Positions 1-4,664 of a stretch of 6,013 bases of DNA are shown here, in pieces. The notes under the pieces are model-generated. The model saw nothing but the letters and a program-made list of their open reading frames with translations. It was not told the DNA's origin and searched no databases. Source of the stretch: CAYQFQ01 sp964416925 (lineage in GTDB: Bacteria; Patescibacteriota; Minisyncoccia; Phycocordibacterales; GWA1-40-21); the NCBI GenBank assembly GCA_964416925.1, contig CAYQFQ010000036.1:1-6013 (forward strand), read 5' to 3'. The stretch's first letter is position 1, and the number at the start of each line of letters is the position of its first letter. The position numbers were made by a program, and so were the translations under genes.

Positions 1-531
1 GAGTGTGTTCATGGTAGTAAATTAATAAATATATTCAAAGATAAAGAAATATTAGATTTAGATTATCTTGTCAATGTATTTCAAACAGAGAAGACTCTCT
101 TGGTTATTGATCAGACGGTCAAATCACCAATAAATCTCTATTGTTTCGCAACAGATCATAATACAGGTTTACTTGAATTATTTAATTTAAAAGAAGGGAA
201 TATTTTTGATATGATGCGTGCGTCATGTGCTGTCCCTTTTTTACATGGTGCTGTAAAAATAAATGGTAAGGAGTATATAGATGGTGCATTAGCTATTAAA
301 AAAGATATTAGAGAAAATCTTAATAAGATTTGCGATAATTTTGATGAAGTTGTGGTAATAAACAATGGTAATGATGCAATATCTTTGCCCGATAATTTGA
401 AAATAAGGTTGCTTAAACCATCTTATATCCCATTATGGCACTCTTTGGATACGAATCGTCTCAGGATAATTAAAATGATAGAACAAGGAAAGAATGACGT
501 TAAGAATTTTCTAAAAAGCTACTCAGAATAA
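1..531 (+). CDS. Patatin-like phospholipase, C-terminal part (5' end outside window)
   Basis: The frame is open from the first base to the TAA at 529-531, giving 176 visible residues and no start, so the gene begins upstream of the window. The visible part matches the second half of a patatin-like (PNPLA) lipid acyl hydrolase. ASCAVPF (visible residues 74-80) is the conserved segment after the core, and YIDGALA (about 92-98) carries the catalytic aspartate of the Ser-Asp dyad as D-G-A, where D-G-G is most common. The nucleophile motif GxSxG and the oxyanion glycines must lie upstream and cannot be checked. Family members hydrolyse ester bonds of membrane or storage lipids, usually in the cytoplasm or at the inner membrane face. 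A TTG at 100 is not the start, because the frame continues upstream with protein-like sequence. The gene ends just before a strong terminator. The family call is fairly sure; the substrate is unknown. Confidence 0.8.
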   Translation, partial: ECVHGSKLINIFKDKEILDLDYLVNVFQTEKTLLVIDQTVKSPINLYCFATDHNTGLLELFNLKEGNIFDMMRASCAVPFLHGAVKINGKEYIDGALAIKKDIRENLNKICDNFDEVVVINNGNDAISLPDNLKIRLLKPSYIPLWHSLDTNRLRIIKMIEQGKNDVKNFLKSYSE

Positions 532-534
532 TAA

Positions 535-558
535 AAAAACCGCCATCGGGCGGTTTTT
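535..558. terminator. Bidirectional intrinsic terminator after the patatin gene
   Basis: The stem CCGCC (540-544) / GGCGG (549-553) with loop ATCG is flanked by an A run (533-539) and a T run (554-558). Each strand therefore ends in a U tract after a GC-rich hairpin. It lies 3 nt past the patatin stop and serves that gene. It could also back up termination of the convergent rplT operon. Confidence 0.9.
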
Positions 559-576
559 AAATTAGTATCTTAATTT

Positions 577-708
577 TCTCCAACTTAAAGCGAATCTATT
601 CATTTTAGAAACATTACGGAGATAAATTTCTAGCAAGAAATTTATCGAGTATAGAAAAAATACCGCGACTGGCGGTATTTTTATCGTGTTTCTAAAATGA
701 ATTGGAGA
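577..708. repeat. Nested inverted repeat forming a three-way junction, downstream of rplT
   Basis: A 16-bp near-perfect inverted repeat pairs 598-613 with 687-702 (core ATTCATTTTAGAAAC / GTTTCTAAAATGAAT, then A-U). It encloses two further hairpins: GATAAATTTCT (621-631) with AGAAATTTATC (636-646), and TACCGC (661-666) with GCGGTA (672-677). A further outer match, TCTCCAA (577-583) / TTGGAGA (702-708), shares one base with the main arm. Drawn out, this is a three-way junction occupying most of the 184-nt gap between two convergent genes. It could be the folded 3' end of the rplT mRNA, a processing or stability element, or a remnant of a small repeat element. The pairing is read directly; the role is unknown. 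Confidence 0.75.
655..682. terminator. Intrinsic terminator of the infC-rpmI-rplT operon
   Basis: The stem TACCGC (661-666) / GCGGTA (672-677) with loop GACTG has an A run at 655-660 and a T run at 678-682, so it can act on both strands. On the minus strand it lies about 35 nt past the rplT stop and ends in a run of six U. It is also one arm of the larger nested inverted repeat at 577-708. Confidence 0.8.
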
Positions 709-715
709 GCGTCCT

Positions 716-1060
716 TTATTTAACTGTTTCAAGCAATCTCTTGAATGTTTCTGGGTTTTCACCTGCAAGTGTTGAAAGGATTTTTCTATCAACTTCAATG
801 GATTTCTTTTTGAGGGCTCCAATAAATTTGCTGTAAGTTGTGCCGTTCTCTCTTAGGACTGCGTTTATTCTTACATTCCACAATCTTCTCATAACACCTT
901 TTTTGTCTCTTCTGTGGGCAAAAGCGCTTGCTCCTGCGTGTGCTATAGCTTCTGTAGCTGCAGCTTCTTTTGTAGATCTACCGAATCTGTATCCTTTTAC
1001 CATCTTCAAGACGTTTCTTCTTGTCTTGAGCTTCATTACTCCTCTTTTTACTCTTGTCAT
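716..1060 (-). CDS. rplT: 50S ribosomal protein L20
   Basis: This 114-residue basic protein matches bL20, which binds 23S rRNA early in assembly of the large subunit and in many bacteria represses its own operon. The N-terminal TRVKRGV motif is near-canonical. The long basic helix follows (KMVKGYRFGRS, residues 19-29), then the globular part with LWNVRINA (60-67) and YSKFIGALKKK (76-86), and VDRKILSTLA. Length is normal for the family (about 115-120). The ATG at 1060 gives the usual N-terminus M-x-RVKRG. No Shine-Dalgarno sequence is visible in front of it (AACAATCAT precedes). It is the last gene of infC-rpmI-rplT on the minus strand and is separated from rpmI by 127 nt holding a large nested hairpin. 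Its middle part departs from typical L20 by a stretch rich in alanine (about 32-47). Confidence 0.97.
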   Translation of the reverse strand: MTRVKRGVMKLKTRRNVLKMVKGYRFGRSTKEAAATEAIAHAGASAFAHRRDKKGVMRRLWNVRINAVLRENGTTYSKFIGALKKKSIEVDRKILSTLAGENPETFKRLLETVK

Positions 1061-1076
1061 ATGATTGTTTTTATTA

Positions 1077-1182
1077 TGAGCGAAGCGAATTTATAAAATC
1101 ATCACCCTGTTAAATCCCGCTTTGCGGGTCCTGCCTTTGGCAGGTATTTAACAGGGTAAATAAATTATAGTCGCTTTGCTCG
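1077..1182. repeat. Large nested inverted repeat (three-way junction) between rpmI and rplT
   Basis: Three levels of pairing are visible. The outer arms GAGCGAAGCGA (1078-1088) and TCGCTTTGCTC (1171-1181) pair over 11 positions with one wobble, helped by AATTTAT (1088-1094) / ATAAATT (1160-1166). The middle arms ACCCTGTTAAAT (1104-1115) and ATTTAACAGGGT (1146-1157) pair perfectly over 12 bp. Inside lie two hairpins, CCCGC-TTT-GCGGG (1116-1128) and CCTGCC-TTT-GGCAGG (1130-1144), whose loops read AAA on the transcribed minus strand. No U tract follows, so this is not a standard terminator. It sits in the operon mRNA between the L35 and L20 cistrons. It may control rplT translation or mRNA processing, or be a small repeat element; these are inferences. 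Confidence 0.85.
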
Positions 1183-1187
1183 TTAAT

Positions 1188-1379
1188 TTATTTAAACTTT
1201 CCTGCTAAAAATCTTGCTTTTGCTTTGCTCTTGAAATGTATTACAACTGATCTCTTTTTCTTAAGTTGTGCACCTCTGCTTTCCTTAGCATTAAAATGGT
1301 TTTGTCCGGCCTTTCTTCCCATTATCTTGCCGTTCTTTGTGACTCTAAGTCTTTTTGAAAATGATTTGTTAGTTTTCAT
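1188..1379 (-). CDS. rpmI: 50S ribosomal protein L35
   Basis: This 63-residue, strongly basic protein matches bL35, a small structural protein of the large ribosomal subunit. Diagnostic features are the N-terminal MKTNKSFSKRLRVTKNGKI (compare the family pattern MKTxxxxxKRFKxTxxGKI), the RKAGQNH segment (residues 22-28) and the lysine/arginine-rich C-terminus. Length is normal (about 64-66). The start at 1379 is fixed by this conserved N-terminus. No clear Shine-Dalgarno sequence precedes it (TTTAACTGGG). It is the middle cistron between infC (124 nt upstream) and rplT (127 nt downstream), the usual order of the IF3-L35-L20 operon. Confidence 0.96.
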   Translation of the reverse strand: MKTNKSFSKRLRVTKNGKIMGRKAGQNHFNAKESRGAQLKKKRSVVIHFKSKAKARFLAGKFK

Positions 1380-1427
1380 CCCAGTTAAATATTACTAAAT
1401 TTATAACTTCTTTTATATTTTGACCTT

Positions 1428-1457
1428 TTTATAACAATCAACCTAATCTTTGTTCAA
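1428..1457 (-). promoter_or_regulatory. Possible internal promoter for rpmI-rplT
   Basis: On the minus strand TTGAAC (1457-1452) is followed after 18 nt by TATAAA (1433-1428), which would start transcription near 1421, about 40 nt before rpmI. The region is AT-rich, so chance matches are likely. The 124-nt infC-rpmI gap holds no other signal beyond a weak AATCTT/AAGATT dyad. Confidence 0.3.
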
Positions 1458-1503
1458 TCTTTTAAGATTTAACGGGACAAGTAATTGTTTTTTAACGATG
1501 ACT

Positions 1504-2073
1504 TTAAATAACTTCTTTCTTGTCTTTAGCAATAGCCGTTTCTGCGGGGGAGACAACTTTTTTGTTATCTCTTTCTATAACTGCGGTCAAACCCTTTGGT
1601 CCTTTTTGAGGAGCCTCAGCTATTTTGTAGCTTTCTGTAAGAAGTTTGAGTATTCGATCTAGTCTCTCATTAAGGAACTTAACGTCCATATACTTGGACC
1701 TTCCTGTGAGAAATAGATTGATTTTCACTCTATGACCCTCTTTAAGCCACTCAGAAGCTTTGCTTGCCTTTAGTAGTAGGTCGTGATCACCTGTACCTAT
1801 TTTGACTTGAATGCTTTTGACTTCTACCGTGTGGGCTTTGGTCTTAGCAGTCTTTAGCTTCTTCTTCTCAGCGTATTGAAATTTACCATAATCCATTATT
1901 TTTGCAACAGGAGGGTTGGCGTTTGGTGATATTTCTATCAGGTCCAAACCCATCTCTTGAGCTTTAGCGAGGGCAACCCCTGTGGCTAATACACCTAGAT
2001 TTTGGCCGTCTTCCAATAAAACTCTGACTTCGGGCACTCTTATTTGGTTGTTTATTCTGGCTCTTATATTCAA
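1504..2073 (-). CDS. infC: Translation initiation factor IF-3 (non-AUG start)
   Basis: This 189-residue protein matches IF3, which binds the 30S subunit, keeps it apart from 50S and proofreads start codon and initiator tRNA. The N-domain carries NNQIRVPEVRVL (8-19) and the signature KIMDYGKFQY (58-67). A lysine-rich linker follows (about 69-80). The C-domain runs from about 82 with VEVKSIQVKIGTGDHDLLLK and HRVKINLFLTGR (114-125). The tail after about 165 is a low-complexity charged extension. An in-frame TAG lies at 2094-2092, and no ATG or GTG occurs between it and the conserved NNQIR. Initiation must therefore use TTG at 2073 (chosen) or an ATA nearby. No Shine-Dalgarno sequence is seen. 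A rare start is known to let IF3 repress its own synthesis in E. coli (AUU). The gene begins 24 nt after the PAP2 gene stop and may be co-transcribed with it. Confidence 0.96.
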   Translation of the reverse strand: MNIRARINNQIRVPEVRVLLEDGQNLGVLATGVALAKAQEMGLDLIEISPNANPPVAKIMDYGKFQYAEKKKLKTAKTKAHTVEVKSIQVKIGTGDHDLLLKASKASEWLKEGHRVKINLFLTGRSKYMDVKFLNERLDRILKLLTESYKIAEAPQKGPKGLTAVIERDNKKVVSPAETAIAKDKKEVI

Positions 2074-2097
2074 TTTATTATTGTCTAATGCCTATAT

Positions 2098-2754
2098 TTA
2101 TAGCACATTTTTTTCTTTTAAGCAAACGTCGCAGTTGGCGCTATAACCAGATAATACGGTAAGGATCATTCTCGTGAAAATGTACATAGCGAGACCTAAA
2201 ATAAAGCCCGCTATTACGTCAGTTGCAAAATGTGCTCCAAGTATGATCCTTGAAAGTGGGATAAAGATAAAAATGACAAAAACGAAGGTTAGTGATGAGT
2301 ATTTTAGATATTTGTTCACTACGTATTTTGAAATTAGATAGAAAAAGAAACACAAGAATACAGCAGAAATTACTGAGTGGTTGCTTGGGAAGCTCATAGT
2401 ATTTTCACTTACTAGAGTTTGTATTGGCCGAGTCCTTTCAAACAATATTTTTATCGCAGAGGAAATAGAGATAGCAAGACCTGAGGAAATGAGAATTAGA
2501 GACATGTCGTACCATTTTTTACGAAAAATACATATGAGGGAAAGCGCGATTACTATTAAAATTGAGTTTATTGGGCTTGCTAAGTTTGTAAAAAACAAAG
2601 AAATGAGAGTCGTAATAGGGTAGTGGTTTAAAGAAAAAAGTTTGCTGGAGAACGAGTCAATCGTGCCGATAAAGGGGAGGTTGGCTGCAATTGAAATAGC
2701 TATGAATATAAAGGTTAACAGTAATATTATGAGAGCGACTATGTTTTTCTTCAT
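2098..2754 (-). CDS. PAP2-family membrane phosphatase
   Basis: This 218-residue, very hydrophobic protein has the complete PAP2 (type 2 phosphatidic acid phosphatase) active site. Motif 1 is K102-ILFERT-RP (K-x6-RP), motif 2 is PSNH (123-126), and motif 3 is SR (168-169) with H175 and D179 (SRxxxxxHxxxD). About six membrane segments are visible (near 5-25, 45-60, 62-78, 84-104, 128-148, 153-172), plus a last one at 181-200. Family members remove phosphate from lipid phosphates such as phosphatidate, PG-phosphate or undecaprenyl diphosphate, with the active site outside the cytoplasm. The exact substrate cannot be told. The short cytoplasmic tail carries a CDVC pair (208-211). The start at 2754 gives a good first membrane segment. 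There is no Shine-Dalgarno sequence, and TACTAT/TATTAT lies only 4-13 nt before the ATG, so the mRNA could be leaderless. infC follows after 24 nt. Confidence 0.92.
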   Translation of the reverse strand: MKKNIVALIILLLTFIFIAISIAANLPFIGTIDSFSSKLFSLNHYPITTLISLFFTNLASPINSILIVIALSLICIFRKKWYDMSLILISSGLAISISSAIKILFERTRPIQTLVSENTMSFPSNHSVISAVFLCFFFYLISKYVVNKYLKYSSLTFVFVIFIFIPLSRIILGAHFATDVIAGFILGLAMYIFTRMILTVLSGYSANCDVCLKEKNVL

Positions 2755-2786
2755 GCGGATAATAGTATCATTTAAATGGACAATAT

Positions 2787-2825
2787 AAAAACTCCCTATC
2801 AGCCGAAGCCGATAGAGAGTTTTTA
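2787..2825. terminator. Intrinsic terminator after the cold-shock gene
   Basis: The arms ACTCCCTATC (2791-2800) and GATAGAGAGT (2811-2820) pair with one mismatch. The apex GC-CGAA-GC is flanked by an A run (2787-2790) and a T run (2820-2824). It starts about 10 nt past the csp stop on the minus strand and separates csp from the PAP2-infC unit. Confidence 0.85.
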
Positions 2826-2832
2826 TTAATGC

Positions 2833-3030
2833 TTATGCCTTGTTTACGTTCACAGCATTCTTTCCCTTTGGGGAATCTTCTACATCGAAAGTAACAGTAT
2901 CACCCTCTCTTAGTTCGTCGAATCTGACGTTGACTAATGAGTTGCCGTGGAAGAAGACATCTTTCTCCATTCCTTCAGCTGAGATGAAACCAAAACCTTT
3001 GTCAGTAAGCTTCTTTATAACTCCTGTCAT
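2833..3030 (-). CDS. Cold-shock protein (CspA family)
   Basis: This 65-residue protein is a single cold-shock domain, a five-stranded beta barrel that binds single-stranded RNA and DNA and melts RNA structure. RNP1 is KGFGFI (11-16) and RNP2 is DVFFH (24-28), followed by LREGDTVTFDVEDSPKGKNAVNV, as in the family. Length is typical (65-70). The opening MTGVIKKL matches the family start (M-x-G-x-V-K-x-F), which supports the ATG at 3030. No Shine-Dalgarno sequence is seen. The upstream AT-rich stretch contains TATAAA-like sequence but no convincing -35. The gene appears to be a single-gene unit with its own terminator. Which paralogue it is, or whether it is cold-induced, cannot be decided. Confidence 0.95.
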   Translation of the reverse strand: MTGVIKKLTDKGFGFISAEGMEKDVFFHGNSLVNVRFDELREGDTVTFDVEDSPKGKNAVNVNKA

Positions 3031-3113
3031 GTTTTTGAATCAAATTAAATAATAAAATACAAATTTTATATGTTTTTAGAAAATCGACTCTTTTCGAACC
3101 ATAAACCACTTGT

Positions 3114-3133
3114 ATGTCAATGATATCAGACAT
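3114..3133. repeat. Small dyad in the csp upstream region
   Basis: ATGTC (3114-3118) and GACAT (3129-3133) surround the palindrome TGATATCA (3121-3128), giving a 20-bp dyad about 85 bp upstream of csp and 50 bp before the + promoter at 3181. It could be a protein-binding site shared by the two divergent genes. The evidence is symmetry only. The rest of 3031-3180 is AT-rich with no other recognised signal. Confidence 0.3.
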
Positions 3134-3180
3134 GTTTCCTTTTGTCAAATGAATATGTGTGGATAAACGGGCAAATGGGT

Positions 3181-3208
3181 TTGACTTTGGTCTTAAAACC
3201 TGTATAAT
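3181..3208 (+). promoter_or_regulatory. Strong sigma-70-type promoter
   Basis: TTGACT (3181-3186) is followed after 16 nt by a perfect TATAAT (3203-3208), preceded by TG. Transcription would begin near 3214-3216 and run rightward into the terminator-like hairpin at 3222-3255, then the structured leader and the membrane protein gene at 3350. Confidence 0.85.
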
Positions 3209-3221
3209 AGAGCCATAAATT

Positions 3222-3255
3222 AAATATGCCATGGATAGGCATATTTTGTTTTTTT
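3222..3255 (+). terminator. Terminator-like hairpin directly after the promoter (candidate attenuator)
   Basis: AAATATGCC (3222-3230) and GGCATATTT (3238-3246) form a perfect 9-bp stem with a 7-nt loop, followed by TTGTTTTTTT (3246-3255). This is the layout of an intrinsic terminator, yet it starts only about 7-8 nt after the predicted transcription start and lies 95 nt before the next gene. It would release a roughly 40-nt RNA unless bypassed. Two short ORFs start in it, ATG at 3226 (12 codons) and ATG at 3231 (8 codons, ending at the TAG 3255-3257). Confidence 0.6.
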
Positions 3256-3330
3256 AGCCTTTAAGTGGCTTACATTTAAGGCTAGGGCCTATGATAGTGA
3301 AAGCTACTCGGCCAGGTCGTACTTTAACAG
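3256..3330 (+). promoter_or_regulatory. Structured leader of unknown class upstream of the DUF5698-like gene
   Basis: This stretch is more GC-rich than its surroundings and can fold into two hairpins. The first is AGCCTT (3256-3261) / AAGGCT (3278-3283), extended by two more pairs after a mismatch. The second is GGCC (3286-3289) / GGCC (3310-3313), enclosing an internal loop and TAGT-GAAA-GCTA (3295-3306), a stem capped by a GNRA-type GAAA loop. I do not recognise a known riboswitch. GCCTAT (3287-3292) is also complementary to ATAGGC (3235-3240) in the upstream hairpin, so an alternative fold is possible. The same stretch is open in the frame of the downstream gene, so an N-terminal coding extension cannot be excluded. 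Confidence 0.4.
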
Positions 3331-3349
3331 AATTAATATAGGAAAAGTT

Positions 3350-3658
3350 ATGTTTCTTTTTATGTTAGGAGTCGTTGAGATGTTTATCGTCTCATATTGG
3401 ACTAAGACTGTGGCAGATTCAAGAATATATCTAAGCGGTTTTGTTACCGTGGTGAATGTTTTGATCTGGTATTATGTTCTTCAGACTTTTATCAGTGATA
3501 TGAACAATTGGTATCTCGTGCTTTCTTACGCAGTAGGTTGCGCAGTTGGTACAATGCTTTGTGGTTTCATGTCAGTACAAGAAGATAAAAAGAGAAGCGC
3601 AAAAAAGAGAAAACAGGCTTTGTCCAAACTAGAGAACACATCTTTAGTAATTGAATAA
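3350..3658 (+). CDS. Small membrane protein resembling the DUF5698/UPF0316 group
   Basis: This 102-residue protein has three hydrophobic segments (about 1-21, 29-48, 54-75) and then a charged, lysine-rich cytoplasmic tail (77-102). The core reads VVEMFIVSYWTKTV (8-21), VNVLIWYYVLQTFI (35-48) and SYAVGCAVGTMLCGFM (59-74). This resembles the N-terminal membrane domain of UPF0316/DUF5698 proteins, in which an acidic or polar first helix and a YAxGxxxG helix are typical. The cytosolic DUF2179 domain often attached in Firmicutes homologues is absent. Molecular function is unknown in the family. ATG 3350 is preceded by AGGA with 6-nt spacing, which supports this start. However, the frame stays open upstream to 3239 without an ATG, GTG or TTG. 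It is expressed from the promoter at 3181 and ended by the terminator at 3731. The family assignment is tentative. Confidence 0.8.
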   Translation: MFLFMLGVVEMFIVSYWTKTVADSRIYLSGFVTVVNVLIWYYVLQTFISDMNNWYLVLSYAVGCAVGTMLCGFMSVQEDKKRSAKKRKQALSKLENTSLVIE

Positions 3659-3663
3659 AAGCT

Positions 3664-3732
3664 ATGTTTATACTTCAAGAAGATGTGCCCCTGCCCAAAC
3701 GTGAGGAGAATAGGGTAGAGAAGCAAATATAA
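3664..3732 (+). CDS. Possible 22-residue small protein
   Basis: ATG 3664 opens a 22-codon frame ending in TAA (3730-3732). The predicted peptide is MFILQEDVPLPKREENRVEK plus QI, hydrophobic at the start and highly charged after. It fills the space between the stop of the preceding membrane protein gene (5 nt earlier) and the shared terminator, where the TAA overlaps the terminator A run. No good Shine-Dalgarno sequence is present, so any translation would rely on coupling. It may equally be a chance frame in a 3' untranslated region. Confidence 0.3.
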   Translation: MFILQEDVPLPKREENRVEKQI

Positions 3733-3773
3733 AAAACGCCAAATTATTTTTTAAGATAAGTTTGGTGTTTTTT
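3731..3773. terminator. Bidirectional terminator between convergent genes
   Basis: AAAAAACGCCAAA (3731-3743) and TTTGGTGTTTTTT (3761-3773) pair along their length with one G-U wobble, around a 17-nt AT-rich loop. A and T runs on both sides allow termination of the + gene at 3350 and of the - gene at 3785. Confidence 0.8.
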
Positions 3774-3784
3774 GTTTGCAAAAC

Positions 3785-4072
3785 CTAATTCTCATACCAT
3801 GGTCGGAGCTCTCTCCAGCCCCTTCCGTCTGGAATGTACTTATAGGAAATCTGTCTGGCGTACCCACAGTCTTTGCAGGTAATTATTCCTTGCTCGAAAT
3901 GACCTGATGGTTTAAAAGGACTTGCTCTTTTTTTGTCCTTTTGTGGAATACGAATAATTTTCCTTGTCCTGTGACTCCCGCATTTTGTACACTTGCCACC
4001 AGATTTCAGATGGCGATAAACAACGACGAGTAACACGACAATGAATCCAATCACGATGTTTCTCAGGTTCAT
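3785..4072 (-). CDS. Membrane-anchored zinc-ribbon protein, paralogue 1
   Basis: This 95-residue protein of unknown function has an N-terminal membrane segment (about 5-19). A positively charged joint follows, then two CxxC knuckles, C28-TK-C31 (GGKCTKCGSHRT) and C66-KD-C69 (ITCKDCGYARQ). These four cysteines can bind one zinc in a ribbon fold. Between them lies a basic, proline-containing loop (40-60). The layout suggests a soluble zinc-ribbon tethered to the membrane; partner and substrate are unknown. The start at 4072 has a strong AGGAGG four nt before the ATG, among the best ribosome binding sites in the window. The stop is TAG. The same design, with cysteines 28 and 31 at identical positions, recurs in the gene at 4750-4983. 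It points away from the gene at 4247. Confidence 0.8.
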   Translation of the reverse strand: MNLRNIVIGFIVVLLVVVYRHLKSGGKCTKCGSHRTRKIIRIPQKDKKRASPFKPSGHFEQGIITCKDCGYARQISYKYIPDGRGWRELRPWYEN

Positions 4073-4093
4073 ACGACCTCCTTTTCTTTTTTT

Positions 4094-4123
4094 AATATAG
4101 CATTATAAGCGATTGGCGTGCAA
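4094..4123 (-). promoter_or_regulatory. Promoter for zinc-ribbon protein 1
   Basis: On the minus strand TTGCAC (4123-4118) is followed after 18 nt by TATATT (4099-4094) with an extended-type TGC just before it. A perfect TATAAT (4107-4102) also lies within the spacer and could serve as an alternative -10 with a poor -35. Either one starts transcription shortly before the AGGAGG site of the gene. Confidence 0.55.
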
Positions 4124-4211
4124 GATTGTACCTTTTTATATTTAAAATTATCAAGCGGGGGTGTTAAAATTGGATGAAATAAATGTTGAATCTGACTTTT
4201 AAATATATTAC

Positions 4212-4217
4212 TATAAT
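4212..4217 (+). promoter_or_regulatory. Likely -10 element for the membrane protein gene at 4247
   Basis: TATAAT at 4212-4217 lies 29 nt before the ATG. The best upstream match, TTGAAT at 4186-4191, has a 20-nt spacer, longer than usual, so the -35 is uncertain. The gap 4073-4246 also carries the divergent promoter for the zinc-ribbon gene. Confidence 0.45.
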
Positions 4218-4246
4218 ATAGTCGTTACTAACTATAAAAGAGATAA

Positions 4247-4633
4247 ATGGAAACAAGTAAAGGAAAAATTTTTCTAAATACCGTTTTGTGGGGTTTTGCT
4301 CTGTGGCTTTTTGGTTATATTTTGGGCATAGTATTTTTTGCCTTCGTACCAAAAGATATTATCGGTTGGGTCATCTTACCTTTTGGAGTTGCCGCAACTC
4401 TCTGGGTCTTGTCTAAGAAGATAGAGAGGGGAGAGTTTGGTTGTTACGTTGGGCTAGGTATTATTTGGACAATCATGGCAGTTGCTCTAGATTATATTTT
4501 TTTAGTTAAACTATTTAAGGCAACTGATTATTATAAAGTCGATGTTTATGTTTATTATGTTTTAACTTTGTTATTACCGATAGTTGTTGGTTGGTATAAA
4601 GTCAGAAAAGTGCAAAATAGAAACACTCAATAG
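4247..4633 (+). CDS. Four-helix integral membrane protein, function unknown
   Basis: This 128-residue protein has four predicted membrane segments (about 11-33, 38-55, 66-88, 99-117) and a short basic C-terminal tail (118-128). Visible features are an N-terminal LWGFALWLFGYILG helix, a VPKDIIGW turn, an acidic/aromatic pair in helix 3 (ALDYIFLVKLF, 80-90) and KVDVYVYY opening helix 4. I recognise no catalytic motif and do not assign a family. The pattern looks like small uncharacterised membrane proteins found in Patescibacteria; that is an impression, not a database result. ATG 4247 follows AAAAGAGATAA, a weak ribosome site. The stop is TAG and sits in the loop of a small hairpin (4623-4638). 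The gene is flanked on both sides by zinc-ribbon genes on the opposite strand. Confidence 0.8.
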   Translation: METSKGKIFLNTVLWGFALWLFGYILGIVFFAFVPKDIIGWVILPFGVAATLWVLSKKIERGEFGCYVGLGIIWTIMAVALDYIFLVKLFKATDYYKVDVYVYYVLTLLLPIVVGWYKVRKVQNRNTQ

Positions 4634-4638
4634 AGTGT
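4623..4638. repeat. Short hairpin spanning the stop codon of the membrane protein gene
   Basis: ACACTC (4623-4628) and GAGTGT (4633-4638) pair perfectly around the loop AATA. The TAG stop is 4631-4633. A-rich rather than T-rich sequence follows, so it is not a typical terminator on the + strand. Confidence 0.4.
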
Positions 4639-4664
4639 AAAATTAGATTTGATAAAGTTTTTTA

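Noticed and set aside
100..531. TTG at 100 as the true start of the lipase gene
   Set aside because: The frame continues upstream to the window edge with protein-like sequence, and a patatin domain needs its nucleophile motif upstream of this point.
716..1096. Plus-strand reading frames opposite rplT (840-1064 and 914-1096)
   Set aside because: They are antisense to a clearly conserved L20 gene; the hydrophobic or cysteine/serine-rich translations are typical mirror products of a basic protein gene.
577..1182. CRISPR array or insertion sequence around rplT
   Set aside because: The repeats are inverted and nested, not direct and evenly spaced, and there is no transposase frame or target duplication that I can see.
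3002..3232. 76-residue minus-strand reading frame overlapping the csp start
   Set aside because: It crosses the csp promoter region and the near-consensus + promoter, overlaps the conserved csp N-terminus in another frame and shows no protein-like features. It is a chance frame.
3281..3320. Partial likeness to the guanidine-I (ykkC) riboswitch, because of CTAGGG followed by a hairpin and a GGCCAGG stretch
   Set aside because: The second half of that riboswitch (the conserved ACGG / GGGA / AAAAGCCCGGGAGA-type segment) is absent, and the terminator lies upstream rather than downstream. The match is too short to support the call.
4161..4202. GTG-started 13-codon frame in the gap before the gene at 4247
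   Set aside because: It is too short, has no conserved features, and overlaps the putative -35 region of the next gene.
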